Shown in pieces: positions 56,601 through 58,371 of a DNA stretch of 58,371 nt. Positions within the stretch are counted from its first letter, which is position 1; the number at the start of each line of letters is the position of its first letter. The stretch is from NCBI GenBank assembly GCA_012184525.1, contig WOFQ01000098.1:1-58371 (forward strand). The letters run 5' to 3'. A model generated the notes under the pieces. The model had not been told where the DNA came from and made no database searches. It saw only the letters and a program-made list of their open reading frames with translations. The stretch is from Xenoacremonium recifei (Eukaryota > Ascomycota > Sordariomycetes > Hypocreales > Nectriaceae). Made by a program: the position numbers and the translations under genes.

Positions 56601-58113
56601 AGTATTTTCGTCCATTTTCGTTTCATAGAAGGTAGGACAGATGGCATCGGTGCATTTTAGCAGTTCATTGTGGCCATAGAGGAGCCAGACGACAAACTCG
56701 AGCATGATACAGCCCATGCTCCAAATATCGAACCGCCGGGAAAGAGATGCTTTCGGAGTGACTTCCATCTCTGGGGCTGCGTATCTCATGGTTGACACTG
56801 TGGTCCCTGTGGCTTCTCTGAGTTGCGTCGCCTCCTTGTGGTTCTTGGCTAATCCAACGTCAGTAATGACCATTCTGACTGCTGGACCTCCACTGCTGTC
56901 CTTGCCGTTGTCATGGAAACACAGAACGTTCTCGGGCTTCAGATCCCCGTGACGACAGTTGTACAAAGCCGATTTGCTGTTGGAGTTCTGGGAAGGTGAT
57001 TGGCCGTGCAACTGCTCGAGAGCAACGGCTAGTCCCTTAAGTTGCTTGAATACCCACACCAGGTAAAAGCGGTCCAGTTTAGCCGCACTACTGTTCTTCC
57101 AGAACTCCCACAGATTCCCGTATTCTGCCCAAGGAAACATGAAGAAATGACAGCAATCTTGTTGATAGTAAGCGATTGTCTCGATCAAGTGGTCGTTTTG
57201 GAGTAGTCTCATCATCTCAAGCACCTCGGCTTCTTTATCTGCCAGGGCTTGGTCTTGGTGGATTAGTTTTTTGACTGCAACGCGTAGATTCCCAGATTCA
57301 TCTTTTGCAAGAAGCTAACCTCTCATTAGAATCATCCAAGTGTATGTGAAGTTGATTTCAAGTACTCACCTGACCAGGCCGAAGTTCAATGTGGTCGACG
57401 TGGATGCTCCTCACTTCCACCGTGCTGTAGTAAGAAGCTCCAATCGGGCTGCCAGGTGTTGTGAAAGGCAAGTGACTGAGCTTATGAAAATCATACTTGA
57501 ACTGTTTTCTAGTGAATTTCGGGGTTGTAAACCACCATTGCTTGTGCCAGAGCTCCAAAATCATTGCCAAGTCATCCTGCCCAAAGATATCCTCCAAGCG
57601 ATTCTGTTCGACCGGGAGTTCTTCCTGCCCAATATCGTTTTCATAGAATGCTGTGATAAGGTCTGGCTTATTTATAATAATGAGGATAGTAAAGAGTTTG
57701 GTTGCTTTCCTCAAAATGAAGTCGGATAGATTCGGTATTGATTTTGGATCCACTCCACATTTGCTCAATGTCGCCCTTACTTCATTTCCTTTCAACAATC
57801 CATCCCAACCGGAGTTGGGGAAAAAGATCTGAGCAGGGTCATTTCTATGCACCATCCCCCTCAATATCCTGTTCTTGAGAGAAACCGCAGGGTCGGTGTC
57901 TTTAGGATTCATCTTTGGGTATTTGAACGACATGGGAAAACTGCTACGTGATAGTACGCCAGTTTTAGAAGTTGATTCAGAGTATTGTTCAGAATTCTGA
58001 CGTCCTTTGATGCTAGAAATGCTGATGCGGACTCCTCTTATCTCCTGCATCCTATTGTGCTCGTCGACAGCATATCTCGGCCCGATGCAAAACCAAGTCG
58101 ACAGGCAAGCCAT
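53642..58113 (-). CDS. Protein kinase-HET domain fusion joined through seven 3-nt microexons
   Basis: A predicted 1248-aa protein in twelve exons. Exon 1 (57370-58113, 248 aa) is a region I cannot name. Exon 2 (56172-57314) is a protein kinase domain with VAVKK, catalytic HGDLKPEN (H370-D372, HGD for HRD), TDVGLAK (D400, DVG for DFG) and APE. Seven single-codon exons then add N-E-Y-K-F-T-P. Exons 55254-55596, 54423-55194 and 53642-54365 encode a HET domain: a Cys-rich start (CRRCCGLPLW, CKLCQLL), YAALSHRWG, LPRTFRDAVHVARGLGLDYLWIDSVCIIQDD and RGWVMQERALSRR. All joins are in phase. The first HET exon has no in-frame ATG, which supports fusion. Unspliced intron A ends the kinase after two codons (TAG at 56163). 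HET domains trigger incompatibility cell death; the kinase may sense or relay the signal. Two separate genes remain the alternative. Confidence 0.75.
55597..56171 (-). other. Chain of eight introns separated by seven 3-nt exons
   Basis: Read on the minus strand, intron spans are 56111-56171 (61 nt), 56040-56107 (68), 55970-56036 (67), 55894-55966 (73), 55795-55890 (96), 55728-55791 (64), 55659-55724 (66) and 55597-55655 (59). The exons between are AAT 56108-56110, GAA 56037-56039, TAT 55967-55969, AAA 55891-55893, TTT 55792-55794, ACC 55725-55727 and CCG 55656-55658. Donors are GTAAGA, GTGAGT, GTAAGT, GTAAGT, GTACGT, GTAAGC, GTACGT and GTGAGT. Most introns have a CTAAC/CTAAT branch site 8-30 nt before the AG. 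Only 21 of 575 nt are coding. Introns E and G start alike (GTACGTTAA..CGGG), as do B and H, which hints at duplication. Confidence 0.75.
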
Positions 58114-58371
58114 GGTCAAGCGAGGGAAGATGCATTCTGCATTGACACTTCACCTCGCAGATTGCTGACGACAAACACGCTCTTATGACTCTTACAACCA
58201 GTCATGATGCCAGAGACCAGCAAGCCACATTCTTAACGAAAGCAGGTTCTTGCCAATGAGCAATAGCACATTGAATGCGAGACCCCCCCCCCCCACCACC
58301 CCCCCCCCCCCCCCCCCCCTCTTTTCCACCGGCAACAACACCCCACCACCCGCATCCACCCCGCCCACCAC
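58114..58371. other. Upstream flank with poly-C tract at the window end
   Basis: The upstream region of the kinase-HET gene ends in an almost pure C tract (58283-58319, one short CCACCA break), followed by C/A-rich low-complexity sequence to the end. It is not the fungal telomere unit CCCTAA. It may be a contig end produced by a homopolymer. Confidence 0.6.

Noticed and set aside
58283..58371. Telomere at the right end
   Set aside because: The C-rich tract lacks CCCTAA units and is not a fungal telomeric repeat.

Overview
The window is nuclear DNA of a filamentous ascomycete (Pezizomycotina, probably a Sordariomycete). Genes carry short introns with GT..AG ends and CTAAC/CTAAT-type branch sites. 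The gene families are typical of these fungi: HET domains, NACHT-WD40 receptors, an FG-GAP/SGNH secreted protein, and SDR, P450 and FAD-monooxygenase enzymes. I saw no prokaryotic operons, rRNA, CRISPR or intact transposon.

Layout. 1-15 kb looks like core genome: an SDR oxidoreductase, a Rap-type small GTPase (RSR1/Bud1/Krev-1) with seven introns, a single-pass membrane protein with a Pro/Gln-rich ectodomain or tail, and EFR3 (plasma-membrane PI4-kinase scaffold). From 16 kb the content becomes accessory. 16.3-21.8 kb holds one large, intron-rich secreted SGNH hydrolase with FG-GAP repeats. 22.7-30.7 kb groups a salicylate-hydroxylase-like FAD monooxygenase, an F-box protein, a 2,3-dihydroxybenzoate-decarboxylase-like amidohydrolase and a P450, which could act together on benzoate-type aromatics. 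31.4-33.6 kb has a HET-protein remnant and a GT2 glycosyltransferase.

34-58 kb is a self-recognition/programmed-cell-death island. It contains: (i) a NACHT-WD40 receptor with a fused HeLo-like N-terminal domain; (ii) a divergent pair, in which a HeLo-like effector ends in a sigma-type amyloid motif and a NACHT-WD40 receptor begins with the matching motif; (iii) a protein kinase gene that continues into a HET domain. Enzymes and a broken HAD phosphatase lie between these.

The most striking object is in (iii). The kinase exon and the HET exon are separated by 575 nt containing eight consecutive introns (59-96 nt). These are separated by seven exons of exactly 3 nt each (AAT, GAA, TAT, AAA, TTT, ACC, CCG), all phase 0 and joining the two domains in frame. 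The first HET exon has no in-frame ATG, so it needs this upstream connection. Retaining the first intron would stop translation after two codons and give a kinase-only protein, and any subset of the microexons keeps the frame. This predicted splice chain needs RNA confirmation, but the pattern is far from random.
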